Assembly (NCBI GenBank): GCA_014378195.1
Contig: JACMOC010000044.1
Span: 1 to 47,736, forward strand
Source: Oligoflexus sp.
GTDB taxonomy: Bacteria; Bdellovibrionota_B; Oligoflexia; Oligoflexales; Oligoflexaceae
DNA length: 47,736 nt
Direction: 5' to 3'
Made by a program: the position numbers and the translations under genes. The notes under the pieces were generated by a model. The model worked only from the letters and a program-made list of their open reading frames with translations, did no database searches and had not been told where the DNA came from. Shown here one piece after another: positions 34,281-43,026 of this stretch; position 1 is the first letter of the stretch, and each line of letters opens with the position of its first letter.

Positions 34281-35435
34281 TTATTCCGATGCGTTCAAAG
34301 ATTCCATCGCAGCGCCAATTCCCACTCCTAGCTTGCTCGAATGACCGAGCTTTTTCAGGCCCATTTCCAGGGCGGCTATGCCAGCTAACAAGTCGAGTTC
34401 GTCGACAACACCAAGATGGGCAAGTCGAATAATTTTACCTTTCAAATGATCCTGCCCCCCGGCAAATACGGTGCCAAAACGAACCCGGCAGTATTTGAGA
34501 AGTTTGCTGCCATCCATGCCGTTCGGCAACTCTATAGCTGTCAAAGCATGGGAGTGATGGGCTTTACTGAACAGGTTTAGGCCCATCGCAGTTGCTGCTT
34601 TTTGACAGGCGATGGCAAGGCGCGCATGGTGCTTTTCACAAGCATCAGGCCCGAGCTTTGTGAGAATTTCAAGGGATGGAATGAGGCTTTCAATCAGGGT
34701 TGTTGCAGGTGTCCAGGCCGTCTCCCCTTTTGCCTGACCCTCACGTTCTTTTTTGAGATCAAAGTAAAATTTTGGTCGGCTTGAAAGGTTGAGCCAAGCA
34801 CGGTCTGATAGGGCAATGAATGCAAGGCCCGGAGGAATACCAAAGCCCTTTTGACTCCCGGTTAGTAAGCAGTCCAAATGGAGTTCGTCCATCGGGAGAT
34901 TATGAGCAATGAGAGCCGATATTGCGTCAACGACGATATAGGCTTTGGAAACGGCTCGAATTGCAGCCGCGATGCTTTTGATCGGATAGGCTACGCCGGT
35001 TGATGTCTCATTGGCTTGGAGAAAAACGGCCTTAATATCGGGGTGCGCCCTGAGAAGTTCGGTGATGCGATCGATGTTAGGCGACTCTCCCCAAGGGAAT
35101 TCGTAAGCGGTAATCTCACATTGATACGCTGATCCGAGTTTTGCCCATCGTTCGCCAAACTTGCCGCCATTGAGCACCAGAATGTGGTCTTTCGGGTTTG
35201 TCAGATTGACCATGGCAGCTTCCATGGCACCTGTACCCGAGCTTGTTAAAATCAGGGGCGCCTCGCTGCTGCCGAAAAATGTCCCGAGAAGCTTCCGTGC
35301 GTAGAGGAACTTTTCTCGGAAGGCATCGGTGCGATGATAGACATTAGTTTGCAGTGCGGCGACGGCAGACGCGTGAGGAACAGGTGTGGGGCCGGGGCAG
35401 TAGAGCCGGTCTTTGACAAACGCGTATGTGTCCAT
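34281..35435 (-). CDS. Class V aminotransferase (serine-pyruvate/alanine-glyoxylate type)
   Basis: PLP enzyme of fold type I. The start YCPGPTPVP matches the CPGPT motif of the serine-glyoxylate/purine-catabolism aminotransferases. SSGTGAMEAAMVNL near residue 65 is the PLP phosphate region, VVDAISAL near 168 holds the ring-binding aspartate, and K196 in LLTGSQKGFGIPPG is the Schiff-base lysine. 384 residues. Candidate reactions are serine-pyruvate, alanine-glyoxylate or phosphoserine transamination; the sequence does not settle this. AAGGA lies 5 nt before the ATG. Confidence 0.88.
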   Translation of the reverse strand: MDTYAFVKDRLYCPGPTPVPHASAVAALQTNVYHRTDAFREKFLYARKLLGTFFGSSEAPLILTSSGTGAMEAAMVNLTNPKDHILVLNGGKFGERWAKLGSAYQCEITAYEFPWGESPNIDRITELLRAHPDIKAVFLQANETSTGVAYPIKSIAAAIRAVSKAYIVVDAISALIAHNLPMDELHLDCLLTGSQKGFGIPPGLAFIALSDRAWLNLSSRPKFYFDLKKEREGQAKGETAWTPATTLIESLIPSLEILTKLGPDACEKHHARLAIACQKAATAMGLNLFSKAHHSHALTAIELPNGMDGSKLLKYCRVRFGTVFAGGQDHLKGKIIRLAHLGVVDELDLLAGIAALEMGLKKLGHSSKLGVGIGAAMESLNASE

Positions 35436-35530
35436 GAGAGTCCTTTCTCAAGTTGCTCTTTATTCGCAACCTAAGATTTCACCCAGGATTAGTCCGCGCG
35501 CAATGGGAAAGATGAAATCCACGGAAAAGT

Positions 35531-36835
35531 TCAACTCGTTTGGAGCTGCGCCTGCATCGTGCCGCCGCGAATGCTCGGGATGGGCACGTTCACTGACTGG
35601 CCAAGTTTCAGGCGTTTCGCGTTGACCTGTGGATTGGTTTCCATGATTTTTTTAATGCTTACTTTATAGAGTCGGGCGATCGAGGCAACAGTATCACCGC
35701 GTCGCACGCGATGGATGAGGATGTCGGAAATATCGAGGCGTTCGAGCTCAGGTTCTAAAGCGGTCCATTGATCTTGCAAGCCTTTGGGAAGGTGTAGGGT
35801 GTAAGCCTTGCGACGCGCGTTTATAGGCGGCGTAATACCTTGCATCAACTCAGGATTCCAGTGCATAAGGTGCGATTCTGCGACCCCAAATCGAAGCGCG
35901 AGGTCTGCGACTCGGTACGAATTGAGGAGTTCGATATGGGCGCTGGGCGAGGAGTTTCGCATGTCGGCAACAGTATCGAAGCCATAGGTAGGAGCATGAC
36001 TTGCAACGATGAGTGCTGCGAGGAGTTTGGGCACGTAATCCTTGGTTTCCGTGCGGAGATAGGGAGACCGTGCAAGTACCCAGTAATCACGAGTGTTCAT
36101 GGCTTTCATCGCTTTGATTACGCGGGTCGGGCCCGCGTTGTAAGCCGCGAGTGCAAGGTACCAATCGCCAAATTGAGAATAGAGGTCTTTTAAATAACGT
36201 GCCGCCGCGAGAGTGGATTTCGTTGGGTCACGTCTTTCGTCAACCCAGTAATTGACCTGGAGGCCATAATGTTCAGCCGTCGGTCTCATAAATTGCCAGG
36301 TACCCGTGGCCTTTGCGCTGCTGCTTGCTGAGTTGCTGAAGCCGGATTCGATCATCGCTAAAAAGAAAAATTCTGGCGGAAGGCCTTCCCTCTCAAGCAA
36401 AGGAACGACGGTTTCACGGAATGATTCACTGCGAACGAGCCAGAGAAGAAAGTCGGCACGACCTCGACCTGTGAAGTAGGAGATCCAAGTAAGGACACGA
36501 GGGGAAGGCGAAATTGGTGAGCCCGAGAATTCGAGGGGCAACTGATAACGCAGAACTTTGAAACTCTCCTCGTCAGCCCGATAGTCCTTCTCTTTGGACT
36601 TGCCGCTCAATTGTGCTTTGTTTTCTCGGTTGTATTCATCGCGGATATGCTTGGTGTAGATGTCATCATTGCAAAAGCGTGGTTGAATCGGTTGATCCGA
36701 TTCAACTTCAGGTCTGGTATCGCCAACAGTGGGTGTTGGGATGTCTTCGCTATTGATATTTTTCGCGCTGAACTCCCCCGTGCTTTGGCAAGCTACGAGA
36801 AGAAAGGCGATAAGGCTGACAAAAAAATGACCCAA
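35531..36835 (-). CDS. mltD: MltD-type membrane-bound lytic murein transglycosylase
   Basis: Outer-membrane lipoprotein that cleaves peptidoglycan glycan strands non-hydrolytically. Lipobox LLVAC (C16) after a short signal. SLT domain about 115-290 with catalytic E163 in FLAMIESGFSNSA, ATGTWQFMRPTAEHYGL and LALAAYNAGPTRV. The C-terminus has one degenerate LysM-like segment (about 310-355) and one clear LysM (RRGDTVASIARLYKVS, about 382-420) for glycan binding. It starts at TTG with AGGAG 6 nt upstream; the signal lacks a basic n-region. bamD lies 76 nt upstream on the same strand. Confidence 0.92.
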   Translation of the reverse strand: MGHFFVSLIAFLLVACQSTGEFSAKNINSEDIPTPTVGDTRPEVESDQPIQPRFCNDDIYTKHIRDEYNRENKAQLSGKSKEKDYRADEESFKVLRYQLPLEFSGSPISPSPRVLTWISYFTGRGRADFLLWLVRSESFRETVVPLLEREGLPPEFFFLAMIESGFSNSASSSAKATGTWQFMRPTAEHYGLQVNYWVDERRDPTKSTLAAARYLKDLYSQFGDWYLALAAYNAGPTRVIKAMKAMNTRDYWVLARSPYLRTETKDYVPKLLAALIVASHAPTYGFDTVADMRNSSPSAHIELLNSYRVADLALRFGVAESHLMHWNPELMQGITPPINARRKAYTLHLPKGLQDQWTALEPELERLDISDILIHRVRRGDTVASIARLYKVSIKKIMETNPQVNAKRLKLGQSVNVPIPSIRGGTMQAQLQTS

Positions 36836-36911
36836 ACCGTACTCCTGATCAGAAGCTCGCGCTTCTTCGTCGGATGCAGATAAGGGTCTTTCGGCCGAAC
36901 TTTAAGAATCC

Positions 36912-37691
36912 TTAGAGGGTAATTGCGTCCGCCAAGCGTTTCATCTCGTCGGACTTTTGCTGAAGTTGAGCTGAACTCATTGATTTATAAAAATAATTCG
37001 CATCGCTTTGTTCATCTTTTGATTTGCCTTTGGCCAATTCTTCAAATGCCATCCCGGCCTGAGTCAAGGCGATCTTTTGTAGATCTTTGAATTGCGGAAA
37101 CTGTTCGGCTAGCTCAACGTATCGGTAGGCACACGCGTGATAGATTTTTCGTTTACAATAAAAGCGGGCGATAAATTCTGAGTGATCGGCGACTCGACGT
37201 TTGCCCGTTTTCAGGAAATCGTCAGCCTTGTTTTTATAAGTGCTCGTTGGATAATTCACGACGACTTTTTCCCATTCAGAAATGGCTTTTAACGTATATT
37301 CCTGCTCGCGATCAATCTCTTCAGGTGCTTCTGCCCAGTAGGATTCGCCGATTCGATACTGAGCCATGTCGGCTTCAGCGTGCCGTGGATGTAATTTTAC
37401 AAATTGTTCGTAAGCAGCTGCTGCTTCTGGGTACCGACCCAGTTTATAATGGGCATTGGCGATCATGAGCTCCGCGTCCGGCGCATTTTTGCTATATGGA
37501 AAACGTGACTTGAACTCACCTAAACGCGTAATAGCTATTTCGTACATTTCATCGTCATAAGGTGCTTTCGCAGCCTCAAAAGATGCAGTAGGGTCATTGG
37601 GATCCACGGGTTTGCTGGTGCAACCTGTGCCGAGTCCAATAAAAATGACGAGAAGCATCAGAAGGTTGGGGAATTTTTTACGAAATTGCAT
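36912..37691 (-). CDS. bamD: Outer membrane assembly lipoprotein BamD
   Basis: Component of the BAM complex that inserts beta-barrel proteins into the outer membrane. Signal peptide with lipobox GTGC (C24), then five TPR-like repeats: EAAKAPYDDEMYEIAITRLGE, AELMIANAHYKLGRYPEAA, AQYRIGESYWAEAPEEID and later ones (quoted as separate segments). 259 residues, about 15 more than E. coli BamD; the last 30 residues are charged and helical. GAAGGG precedes the ATG. It likely shares a transcript with mltD. Confidence 0.92.
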   Translation of the reverse strand: MQFRKKFPNLLMLLVIFIGLGTGCTSKPVDPNDPTASFEAAKAPYDDEMYEIAITRLGEFKSRFPYSKNAPDAELMIANAHYKLGRYPEAAAAYEQFVKLHPRHAEADMAQYRIGESYWAEAPEEIDREQEYTLKAISEWEKVVVNYPTSTYKNKADDFLKTGKRRVADHSEFIARFYCKRKIYHACAYRYVELAEQFPQFKDLQKIALTQAGMAFEELAKGKSKDEQSDANYFYKSMSSAQLQQKSDEMKRLADAITL

Positions 37692-37856
37692 GAGTTGCCC
37701 TTCAAGTACTTGAACTTTTACCGATAAACTACCATAAGGTCATGAAGGCCAGTGATGACCCTTTTGAGACGCCACTTAGTTTTAAGGGCTTGACCTGCAC
37801 TATTACAAGCATTTTGCTTGCGAAGGCAGACGAGCCGACTTGTTGTAGAGGTCCCT

Positions 37857-38870
37857 TTGCAGAAGGACTCCCATAAAATAACTACGTTCACTGGCGTCCC
37901 TAGACAAAGCTGGTATTGGGTTGCCGCGGGTATACTCTTATCGCTTCTCCTCCACATTATATCCATTACTGAATTACCCAATAACGAGCGCAATCCACTC
38001 CTTCCTGCGCCAAAGTCTACGGCAAAGCATGAAGATGTGAAGGTCAATATCGTTAAAAAGAAGAAGGACTTGGCGCACAAGGCTCCGGATCCTCAAAAAT
38101 TGCTCGAAACCCCCCTTGCAAAAACCGAAGCTCCTAAGGCTCCGTCACGACTTGGGGCTCAAGACCATATTGCGGAAAAAGAAAAAAAGGTCTCGAGTCT
38201 TTTGCCGCGTCCCAAAGCGGCTGATCCCGGTCAACTCGGGCGCGAAATTCAAGAAAAAAAGGCAGGTCGTCCCGAACCTCAGGTTGCTCAGGAAAAACCT
38301 CTGCTTGAACAGCCCAAACCTTTGACAATGACGCCTAAGAAGTCGGCAGCTACCTTAGCTCACAAGCAAAAAATCACGAGCATGACGGCTCCTGACGGAA
38401 CTGTGATAGTCCCCTCGAAAGAGAAGATGACCCCGCGAACTGCTTACGAAAAATTGATGCCCACCTCGAAAGAAATGACGAATCAGGTCGCGGCTGGTTA
38501 TCAGGATTACGTCGAGGACGCAGTTGAAACGGGCGATAAAATCGATCTGAACACCACAAATTTCCGCTTTATTGGCTATTTTACTTCGATCCGCAAAGCC
38601 TTCGAGCTGGTCTGGGTCTACCCTTCCGAAGCTGTTCGCCGTGGTCTTCAGGGCGAAACTCACGTTGAGTTCACAATTAACAAAGATGGAACTGTGACTC
38701 GCATTAAAGTTGTGGAATCTTCGGGACATAAGATCCTTGATGAAGCAGTAGTTGAAGCGCTCAAACTCGCCTCACCCTTCGGCCCTCTCCCCCCGGGCTA
38801 CAATAAGGACCACCTTACGATTGTGGGTTCCTTCCGCTACGTCTTGACCAATTTTGCCAATGGCCCCTGA
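37857..38870 (+). CDS. TonB-family energy transducer
   Basis: Inner-membrane-anchored periplasmic protein that passes proton-motive energy to outer-membrane receptors. One N-terminal membrane helix (WVAAGILLSLLLHIISI, about residues 20-37), then a long Lys/Pro/Glu-rich spacer to about 215 and a C-terminal TonB domain (WVYPSEAVRRGLQGETHVEF, VVESSGHKILDEAVVEAL, PFGPLPPGY). I chose TTG 37857 (AGAGG 5 nt upstream) rather than TTG 37818, which has no ribosome site. No exbB or exbD is adjacent. It is divergent from bamD and mltD, so envelope genes cluster here. It could also be a TolA or GspB-like protein. Confidence 0.87.
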   Translation: MQKDSHKITTFTGVPRQSWYWVAAGILLSLLLHIISITELPNNERNPLLPAPKSTAKHEDVKVNIVKKKKDLAHKAPDPQKLLETPLAKTEAPKAPSRLGAQDHIAEKEKKVSSLLPRPKAADPGQLGREIQEKKAGRPEPQVAQEKPLLEQPKPLTMTPKKSAATLAHKQKITSMTAPDGTVIVPSKEKMTPRTAYEKLMPTSKEMTNQVAAGYQDYVEDAVETGDKIDLNTTNFRFIGYFTSIRKAFELVWVYPSEAVRRGLQGETHVEFTINKDGTVTRIKVVESSGHKILDEAVVEALKLASPFGPLPPGYNKDHLTIVGSFRYVLTNFANGP

Positions 38871-39028
38871 CCATTTCTCCGTAAGTAAATTTAATCTTTG
38901 AAGTTTTTATGAATCCCCCTACAATCTCAAGTGGTACGTGCCTTGCATAGCTGTTGGATACCGTAGGACGAGTTTTGCTTTCGAGCACGAACTTGGGCTT
39001 AAAACTTTAGTCTAAAAGGAATGGAGTT

Positions 39029-39451
39029 ATGGATTCGCCCCTCGCAAAGGTTAAGGTTCAACCCGGAACGATCAAAACACGCATCGAGGAAATCGATACA
39101 ACGATCGAGGTGCAGTTTTCCAAACCAGTCGACGAGCAGATGCTCTCCCTTTTCATGACTCTTAAGGATACTCCTAAGCAGGCAGCAACGGATGCCCGTG
39201 ATGAATGCTTCGCGCGCGTCAGCCAGAGCCTTCGTAAGGCCCAAAGCTGTCTTGTGTCTCGTGATATGTTAACGCTTGATGAGCTGGCACAGGACCTCTC
39301 CCATACCGCATTGAAAATCGGTGCCGCTCAGCTCTTAAGTTCGGCCATTGAAATACAGGGCCTGGCTCGCATCGGCGATTTCAAAACGGCTGCAGAATTG
39401 CTTGGTCGTATGGAAGTTGAATTGTTCGAAGTGAAAGCCCACTACGCCTGA
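39029..39451 (+). CDS. HPt-like helical protein lacking the phospho-histidine
   Basis: 140 residues, function unknown. The C-terminal half (about 55-138) resembles a histidine phosphotransfer four-helix bundle: RVSQSLRKAQSC, LAQDLSHTALKIGAAQLLSS, EIQGLARIGDFKTAAELLGR (separate pieces). When the IGA segment is lined up with HPt proteins, the phosphoacceptor position falls on Q88 rather than histidine; H92 sits where HPt proteins have glycine. It may be a decoy or structural HPt, or an unrelated helical domain. AAAAGGA lies 8 nt upstream. A promoter-like TTGAAG-16-TACAAT is at 38898-38925. The stop overlaps the 3' end of aroB by 10 nt. Confidence 0.6.
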   Translation: MDSPLAKVKVQPGTIKTRIEEIDTTIEVQFSKPVDEQMLSLFMTLKDTPKQAATDARDECFARVSQSLRKAQSCLVSRDMLTLDELAQDLSHTALKIGAAQLLSSAIEIQGLARIGDFKTAAELLGRMEVELFEVKAHYA

Positions 39452-40824
39452 CCTTTAAGACCGGATTTTCTAAGAAACGTTTCCAGATGAATTCTCAGCA
39501 CGTCGTGAGGAACGGAAACGGTGAATAGAGATCCGGTTTGTACACACTCCCCCCAGTCCTTCAGAAGTACCCACTCCGTAGCGCCCGCATCCTGATTTTT
39601 TTTATCCTGCATTACACCCTCGACGATCATCTCGATTAGCTTCGCTTGAGTGAATTGTGTGAACGCCAAGTGATTTATTGCGGTTGGTATCGCTATGAGA
39701 AAGCTCGAGGCTCTCAGCTCACTCGTGATCGTTGTGAATGTATTTGCGGCAAGGAAGCCAAGTTTTTGGCTTAAATAGAGAGCGAACAACATGCCGATGC
39801 CGATCGCCTCGCCATGAAGAAGGGGGTCCTGAGGATTGTACGTGTGGGAAATATTTTCCAGGGCGTGGGCCAGTGTATGGCCGAAGTTAAGGACGGCACG
39901 TTTACCCGTTTCGTTCGGGTCTTCGTGAATAATATTGGCCTTTACCGCTACAAGGGCGTGTAGGTGAGGTTGGATGGCTTTAGCCGTATGAAGGCAGGTC
40001 GCCACGGATTTTGCGAGACTGGGATCACCTTTTATAAGAGCATGTTTGTACGCCTCAGCCAGGCCCGCTTTGAACTCACGATTCTTCAAGGTTGTGAGCC
40101 ATGACCCGGCGATCACGACCTCAGTTGGAAAAGCAAACAACCCCAGTTGGTTTTTGCCAAATTTTCCGAAGTTAACCCCTGTTTTGCCACCCACGCAGGC
40201 ATCGACCATCGCCAGGAGCGTGGTTGGAATCAAACGGAAGGTACGCCCGAGAAGTGCGGCCGCAAATGCGCCTGTATCAGCGAGAATTCCACCGCCTATG
40301 ATTGTCACTGGCCCAGGATGTGTCTTTATCCAAGTTTTTATAATAGCCACTGTCTGAAGAGATTTGTGAGCTTCGTCAAGAGTGAGGACAAGGTCCATAG
40401 GCCTTGGATCGAGCCTCCATAATGTGGCGACATTTTCATCGATTAAAGCAGGTCCGTTCAGGTCCAAGATCCGGTGCGGTTCGAAGTTGTTTGGAAAATG
40501 CACCGGATATGCGCCCGAGACCGTAACTTGCTTTTGACCCGAGGCCGCCACCCCCCGACGAAAAACCAGCGCCGCCTGCCTTAGTGGATCCTCAAAACGC
40601 GCGGGAATTTGCCAACCGATGCTGCGACTTAGGTGTTTTTCGAAAGCTTGTTCCAGGGCTGAGATGGTGCCAAGGGGCCATTCAAGAGATATCTCAAGGT
40701 CTTGGTGCATCAGTGTCTCAAGATTTTCGCTCCACTGGTGCCATGCCTTTGGCTCGAGGGCTGGACTCGACATTGACCAATTAATCAGAAGTGAAGGCGT
40801 TTTTATCCCTTCTTGAATGCTCAT
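39442..40824 (-). CDS. aroB: 3-dehydroquinate synthase with N-terminal extension
   Basis: Second step of the shikimate pathway: NAD- and zinc-dependent conversion of DAHP to 3-dehydroquinate. Core motifs include IIGGGILADTGAFAAALLGR, the adjoining PTTLLAMVDACVGGKTGVN, LAEAYKHALIKGD, FGHTLAHALE and LHGEAIGIGM (metal-binding E and H residues). The catalytic domain begins near residue 97 of 460; the first ~95 residues (WHQWSENLETLM, FEKHLSRSIGW and so on) have no counterpart in ordinary AroB of about 360 residues. GAGG lies 7 nt before the ATG. The gene stands alone, convergent with the HPt-like gene and divergent from the receiver gene. Confidence 0.93.
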   Translation of the reverse strand: MSIQEGIKTPSLLINWSMSSPALEPKAWHQWSENLETLMHQDLEISLEWPLGTISALEQAFEKHLSRSIGWQIPARFEDPLRQAALVFRRGVAASGQKQVTVSGAYPVHFPNNFEPHRILDLNGPALIDENVATLWRLDPRPMDLVLTLDEAHKSLQTVAIIKTWIKTHPGPVTIIGGGILADTGAFAAALLGRTFRLIPTTLLAMVDACVGGKTGVNFGKFGKNQLGLFAFPTEVVIAGSWLTTLKNREFKAGLAEAYKHALIKGDPSLAKSVATCLHTAKAIQPHLHALVAVKANIIHEDPNETGKRAVLNFGHTLAHALENISHTYNPQDPLLHGEAIGIGMLFALYLSQKLGFLAANTFTTITSELRASSFLIAIPTAINHLAFTQFTQAKLIEMIVEGVMQDKKNQDAGATEWVLLKDWGECVQTGSLFTVSVPHDVLRIHLETFLRKSGLKGQA

Positions 40825-40974
40825 TTAATTGCCTCTCTTTACGTCCTTCCCAAGCTCAAAATCAGGAGGCCGCCTCAGGTTTCCTTCTATCGTACCGACA
40901 GTTTAGAAAGGTAGCCTTACTTTTCGAAAGTATTGTGGCCAGCGTCAGAACCTAGGAAGGGATCTAAAATACAC

Positions 40975-41487
40975 ATGACGAACCGAACTAAAAATTTGGC
41001 AGACCGTTCCATTCGACGTCAAGTCGAGGCGATTACGCGAAAAAGGCTTGCCAGTCAGAATATAGTCGACCTCAACGATTTTAGAAGCCTCCGTAAGGAT
41101 CTGAATCAGCCGACAATCCTCGTTGTAGACGACGAGGAAATCATGCGTAATGCCTTGAAACGCATTTTAGAAATAGAGCATTACAAAGTAATTCTCGCCG
41201 AAGATGCGATGGGTCTCACGAAGATTCTAGATACCGCTCATTTTGATCTCATTCTCCTTGATATCAATATGCCCTGGGTTGATGGCATCGAGCTTTGCGC
41301 TATGCTTAAAGGTCATTCGTCACTCAGCCATGTGCCTTTAATACTAGTCTCGGGGCGAAAATCGAAAGAAGACATTGAGAAGGGATTTGCGGCAGGCTGT
41401 GATGATTACATTACTAAGCCATTTGAGGTAGACCATATACTCGATGTTGTGTCAAAAGCGCTTATTCCAGTGGGTCTGGCCAAATAA
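40975..41487 (+). CDS. Single-domain response regulator
   Basis: Receiver domain with acidic pocket D52/D53 (VVDDEE), phosphoacceptor D96 (LLDINMP), S126 (LVSGRK) and K148 (DDYITKPF). A basic N-terminal stretch of about 45 residues (RSIRRQVEAITRKRL) precedes it, and no output domain follows, so it acts through protein contacts or as a phosphate sink. The ATG at 40975 is preferred: GGAAGGG lies upstream at a slightly long distance; the in-frame TTG 40933 has no site. No histidine kinase is adjacent, but an HPt-like gene lies 1.5 kb away. Confidence 0.9.
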   Translation: MTNRTKNLADRSIRRQVEAITRKRLASQNIVDLNDFRSLRKDLNQPTILVVDDEEIMRNALKRILEIEHYKVILAEDAMGLTKILDTAHFDLILLDINMPWVDGIELCAMLKGHSSLSHVPLILVSGRKSKEDIEKGFAAGCDDYITKPFEVDHILDVVSKALIPVGLAK

Positions 41488-41510
41488 TTCGGAAATCCTG
41501 AAGCCTTTTC

Positions 41511-41539
41511 TTGACAGTTCTTTCTAGGAACGTTAATCC
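41511..41539 (+). promoter_or_regulatory. Promoter of tRNA-Asn
   Basis: Consensus -35 TTGACA (41511-41516), 17-nt spacer, -10 TAATCC (41534-41539). The likely transcription start is 9-10 nt before the mature tRNA 5' end. Confidence 0.7.
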
Positions 41540-41554
41540 TAAAGCCTCTCGAGT

Positions 41555-41630
<76 letters not shown>

Positions 41631-41657
41631 TCTTTCGAGATGCATCGAGAATAAAAT

Positions 41658-41689
41658 AAGCCCTTGGCGATGAGCCTGGGGCTTTTTTT
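41658..41689 (+). terminator. Rho-independent terminator after tRNA-Asn
   Basis: AAGCCC (41658-41663) pairs with GGGCTT (41679-41684), loop of about 15 nt that can itself pair GGC/GCC, then a T run to 41689. Confidence 0.85.
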
Positions 41690-41797
41690 CGTTTAATGAT
41701 CGTGGTTTGGTCGGCTGATTTCTTCAATATCTTCCAGAAAATTCCGTCAGTATCAGCTCTTAATTATTTGGCTAAATTAAACTGAGCGAGGCCTGAT

Positions 41798-42100
41798 TTG
41801 CGAAGGATCGCAATTCCGTTCTGCTTTAGCGTGGTTGTGAAAGCTTATGGGAAGACCGCCAACGCCTCAGGAGAAGCACTTTATCAGTTCGCTGAAAAAG
41901 AGGTGGCTGCTCGAGGATGGATTTTGGCCCCAAGCTACGTGCGCGGTCATCGCATCAGCGAATTTCCTCATCGGGTGCATTCAGAATTGCATGTGAATCA
42001 ATTCGAAGAATCTCCTCAATCGCACCAATGGGTTTTGGAGATTCATATCGCCGATCCGCAGCGAAGATTTGGTGCATTCTACCAAGATATTTTGTTGTGA
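41798..42100 (+). CDS. Hypothetical protein, 100 residues
   Basis: Not recognised. TTG start with GCGAGG 6 nt upstream. The sequence is mixed, with no signal peptide or strong membrane helix: a hydrophobic first strand (IAIPFCFSVVVKAYG), a helix (SGEALYQFAEKEVAARGW), a His/Arg-rich middle (VRGHRISEFPHRVHSELHV) and a final strand (HQWVLEIHIADP). That fits a small alpha/beta cytosolic protein. It is the first gene after tRNA-Asn, and coding status rests on the ribosome site and balanced composition only. Confidence 0.5.
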   Translation: MRRIAIPFCFSVVVKAYGKTANASGEALYQFAEKEVAARGWILAPSYVRGHRISEFPHRVHSELHVNQFEESPQSHQWVLEIHIADPQRRFGAFYQDILL

Positions 42101-42152
42101 AGAATCTTTAATTTTAATAAAAGAGCATTTCGTTCTCACACAAGATATTAAA

Positions 42153-42176
42153 ATCACTGATAAAAGTGATATTTTT
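42153..42176 (+). terminator. Weak AT-rich terminator-like hairpin
   Basis: ATCACT (42153-42158), 6-nt loop, AGTGAT (42165-42170), then ATTTTT. Low GC stem; it could end the 100-residue gene transcript. Confidence 0.45.
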
Positions 42177-42310
42177 CGGCTTGGATTAAGTTTCTAAGCT
42201 TTTTGAGCCGATCAGATCCCTACGCTCGGTCAAACCTCAGGCCTGTCCATTGGTCGAACGAAAAGCAGACAGTTCTCACAGACTTAGGTTTAACTTCGGG
42301 GATGCAGCGC

Positions 42311-42916
42311 ATGAACACTTGCAGACAGATCAGCCGATTCGGAATGTTGTTTACCGTCGGCTTTATTACTCTTGCCTGCGCGGAAACTAAGTTTTCGGGT
42401 GGACCTCAATCCTCGGCTGTTGCGGCTGCCTCCGCTGATTCTGTGCCCGCCCCTGCCCCCTCCGCAGCACCAGTTCCCGTACCAAACGTGGCATGTGACG
42501 CATCAACTGTAATCAAAAACTCACTACCTCCAGCGGTTAGCGCCTGTTATGAATCAGGGCGTGTGTGGAACTTCGACAATTCAAGCTGCGTTGCCATGCG
42601 GGCGGCTGCATTTACCTGCGATTGGGATAGCGTTCGAAAAGCGATGTCAAAGATCGGCATCACCAGCACGGCTATCGATACGGCTGCTAAATCGGGGGCA
42701 AGTCGTTTGATTGGCTGTGGTCAATCTCAAGATGGAAACCGCATCGTCGTGCAATTTGTTAACCAAACACAAACAACCAATGCCTGCACAACTTTTAAAT
42801 CCGGGGATGTAGTCACAGGCTGCTTCACAAATTACGGCACCTCAGAGCCCCCTGCTCCCACCACTTCTAAAGAAGAACAAGACAAACGAGTCTATGCTTG
42901 TATGAATCAACTATGA
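42311..42916 (+). CDS. Cysteine-rich putative lipoprotein
   Basis: Function unknown. Basic n-region (MNTCRQISR), hydrophobic stretch and lipobox ITLAC (C23) point to a lipoprotein. An Ala/Pro/Ser-rich linker of about 35 residues follows, then a C-terminal domain with about eight cysteines (VACDAST, VSACYES, SSCVAM, FTCDWD, IGCGQS, NACTTF, GCFTNY, YACMNQ), probably disulphide-bonded in an oxidising compartment. GGGG ends 9 nt before the ATG at 42311; ATG 42302 is an alternative and the frame stays open further upstream. It precedes the exported DUF2252 gene. Confidence 0.7.
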   Translation: MNTCRQISRFGMLFTVGFITLACAETKFSGGPQSSAVAAASADSVPAPAPSAAPVPVPNVACDASTVIKNSLPPAVSACYESGRVWNFDNSSCVAMRAAAFTCDWDSVRKAMSKIGITSTAIDTAAKSGASRLIGCGQSQDGNRIVVQFVNQTQTTNACTTFKSGDVVTGCFTNYGTSEPPAPTTSKEEQDKRVYACMNQL

Positions 42917-42982
42917 TCGGCCTGAGCGCATTTTTTGCTAAAAATATTTCTGAAAAAATTCATCCAATGTTAACGACAAGCC

Positions 42983-42988
42983 TATAAT
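42983..42988 (+). promoter_or_regulatory. Consensus -10 box before the DUF2252 gene
   Basis: Perfect TATAAT, 38 nt before the ATG at 43027. The best -35 is poor (TTCATC at 42959-42964, 18-nt spacer), so an activator may be needed. Confidence 0.45.
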
Positions 42989-43026
42989 CTAGCGGTTCGT
43001 CAAACACGAACAGGCGGATCCGTAAA

